Positions 63,230 to 64,000 of a DNA stretch of 64,000 bases are shown piece after piece. Below the pieces are notes generated by a model. It did no database searches, was not told where the DNA came from, and saw nothing but the letters and a program-made list of their open reading frames with translations. The stretch comes from Xestospongia muta (taxonomy: Eukaryota; Porifera; Demospongiae; Haplosclerida; Petrosiidae), in assembly GCA_963693285.1 (NCBI GenBank), contig OY848921.1:7887229-7951228 (forward strand), written 5' to 3'. Position numbers and translations under genes: made by a program. How positions within the stretch are numbered: the first letter of the stretch is position 1; the number at the start of each line of letters is the position of its first letter.

Positions 63230-64000
63230 ATGGCGTCTCAAGAACCTAGTACGACGCAAAAGGAATTAATAAAACTGTTGCTACCTCTGTTTAAAAAGTG
63301 TCCATCGATCGACAAATACCAGATAACTAACTCTTATAATTCTGTTTTTCGTAAATCATTATCTGTCAAGAAATATGGCTATTCTAGTCTTGAACGAATG
63401 TATACTATCTTAGATGTTTTCAATGAGGAAGGCAAGAATGTTTCTATTTCTCGTCCCAAACTTTTAGAACTACTACTGCAACCACTCCTTAATGAGCAAC
63501 GTTCAAATTTAGAAACTGCCTTTGAGAAGCTAAATGGTTTTAAGTCTACAGTTTTGTGTGAGTACTGCGATGTCTCTTCTCTTTGTGAATTGATCGAGGA
63601 GCTCCGCTCACACAAGTCCACTGTATCATCTACAAAAGTGGATACATCATCTTGTTCTGGGATATCTGTGGGACCCTTTTCTTTATCAGCCACTTCAACT
63701 AATGCATCACAGTCTTTCCAATCACAACAACAAGAAAAGAAACAGCTTCAACCCCTCATATGTCCCCAAATCCCATCTCCTAGACCAGAACCTACAATAA
63801 GAGCTCCCTTATTAGATTTCCCACCACTTCCGATACCAAGTAACCCTCCTTTTATTAGACAAGTGATATCAACTAATAGAGAGTCTTCTGCTGAAAGAAA
63901 TCAGCCTCCTGTAAAGAAACCTATAAGCCCAATACCTGAATATGTTCAGCCTATCAATCCAGGTAATGCAATGGAAGGATCTCAAGAACTCAACACAAAA
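63230..64000 (+). CDS. LOTUS-like repeat protein, 5' part (runs off right edge)
   Basis: Open from ATG (MASQEPSTTQKELIKLLLPL) for 257 codons to the window end with no stop. Residues 10-128 are a fourth copy of the unit seen three times in the 1026-residue protein: IKLLLPLFKKCPSID, SVFRKSLSVKKYGY, MYTILDVFNEE, NVSISRPKLLELLLQPLL, LNGFKSTVLCEYCDVSSLCE. A proline/serine/glutamine-rich stretch follows, as in the paralogue. Both start MAS and lack introns in the visible part (a possible donor, CAG/gtaatg, occurs at 63962). It lies on the opposite strand about 11 kb from the paralogue. Whether it also ends in DUF3883 cannot be seen. Confidence 0.82.
   Translation, partial: MASQEPSTTQKELIKLLLPLFKKCPSIDKYQITNSYNSVFRKSLSVKKYGYSSLERMYTILDVFNEEGKNVSISRPKLLELLLQPLLNEQRSNLETAFEKLNGFKSTVLCEYCDVSSLCELIEELRSHKSTVSSTKVDTSSCSGISVGPFSLSATSTNASQSFQSQQQEKKQLQPLICPQIPSPRPEPTIRAPLLDFPPLPIPSNPPFIRQVISTNRESSAERNQPPVKKPISPIPEYVQPINPGNAMEGSQELNTK

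Overview
The window looks like nuclear DNA from an early-branching animal, most likely a demosponge (Amphimedon queenslandica or a close relative). It is AT-rich and gene-dense. Genes are split into many small exons by short GT-AG introns, mostly about 45-300 bp. The families are metazoan: RNF213, TRAFD1/XAF1, HIP1R, nucleoredoxin, SRCR receptors, SUDS3 and Derlin-2. The species name is an inference, since no database could be searched. Products were recognised by reading translated exons, and exon ends were placed on GT/AG junctions that keep the frame open.

Layout. (1) 1-8023, minus: the N-terminal half of a giant RNF213/mysterin-like E3 ligase, with a zinc-ribbon-like N-terminus and a death domain ahead of the CBM20-like region; it runs off the left edge. 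(2) 8024-11497: non-coding, with a diverged tandem duplication that carries a dead copy of the last exon of the next gene. (3) 11498-18210, minus: a TRAFD1/XAF1-like multi-zinc-finger protein. (4) 20125-21042, plus: an intronless 305-residue protein with a hydrophobic hairpin between helical arms, family unknown. (5) 21735-29396, plus: HIP1/HIP1R-Sla2, about 32 exons, carrying a 29-bp perfect tandem duplication that breaks the frame unless it is spliced out. (6) 30300-33300 and 46479-49033, both minus: two nucleoredoxin paralogues flanking (7) 35527-44412, minus: a type I membrane receptor with ten SRCR-like domains built from five copies of a four-exon cassette. (8) 49431-52511, minus: an intronless 1026-residue protein with three LOTUS-like repeats and a DUF3883/PD-(D/E)XK-like C-terminus. 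(9) 52796-54438 and 55187-56611, minus: a tandem pair of SLC25A29-like mitochondrial carriers. (10) 57690-60347, minus: SUDS3 (Sin3 complex). (11) 60492-62698, plus: Derlin-2, divergent from SUDS3 across only 144 bp. (12) 63230-64000, plus: the start of a second LOTUS-like gene, cut by the right edge.

There is no operon-like logic, but immune or stress themes recur (RNF213 with a death domain, TRAFD1-like, SRCR receptor, LOTUS-DUF3883). Local duplication is the dominant force: exon cassettes, whole genes, 3' ends, and tiny duplications inside exons. A second striking feature is that every long (CT)n tract lies in transcript orientation next to a 3' splice site. Several small inverted-repeat elements (MITE or foldback type) are present. 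I saw no rRNA or CRISPR, and no tRNA that I could support by eye.
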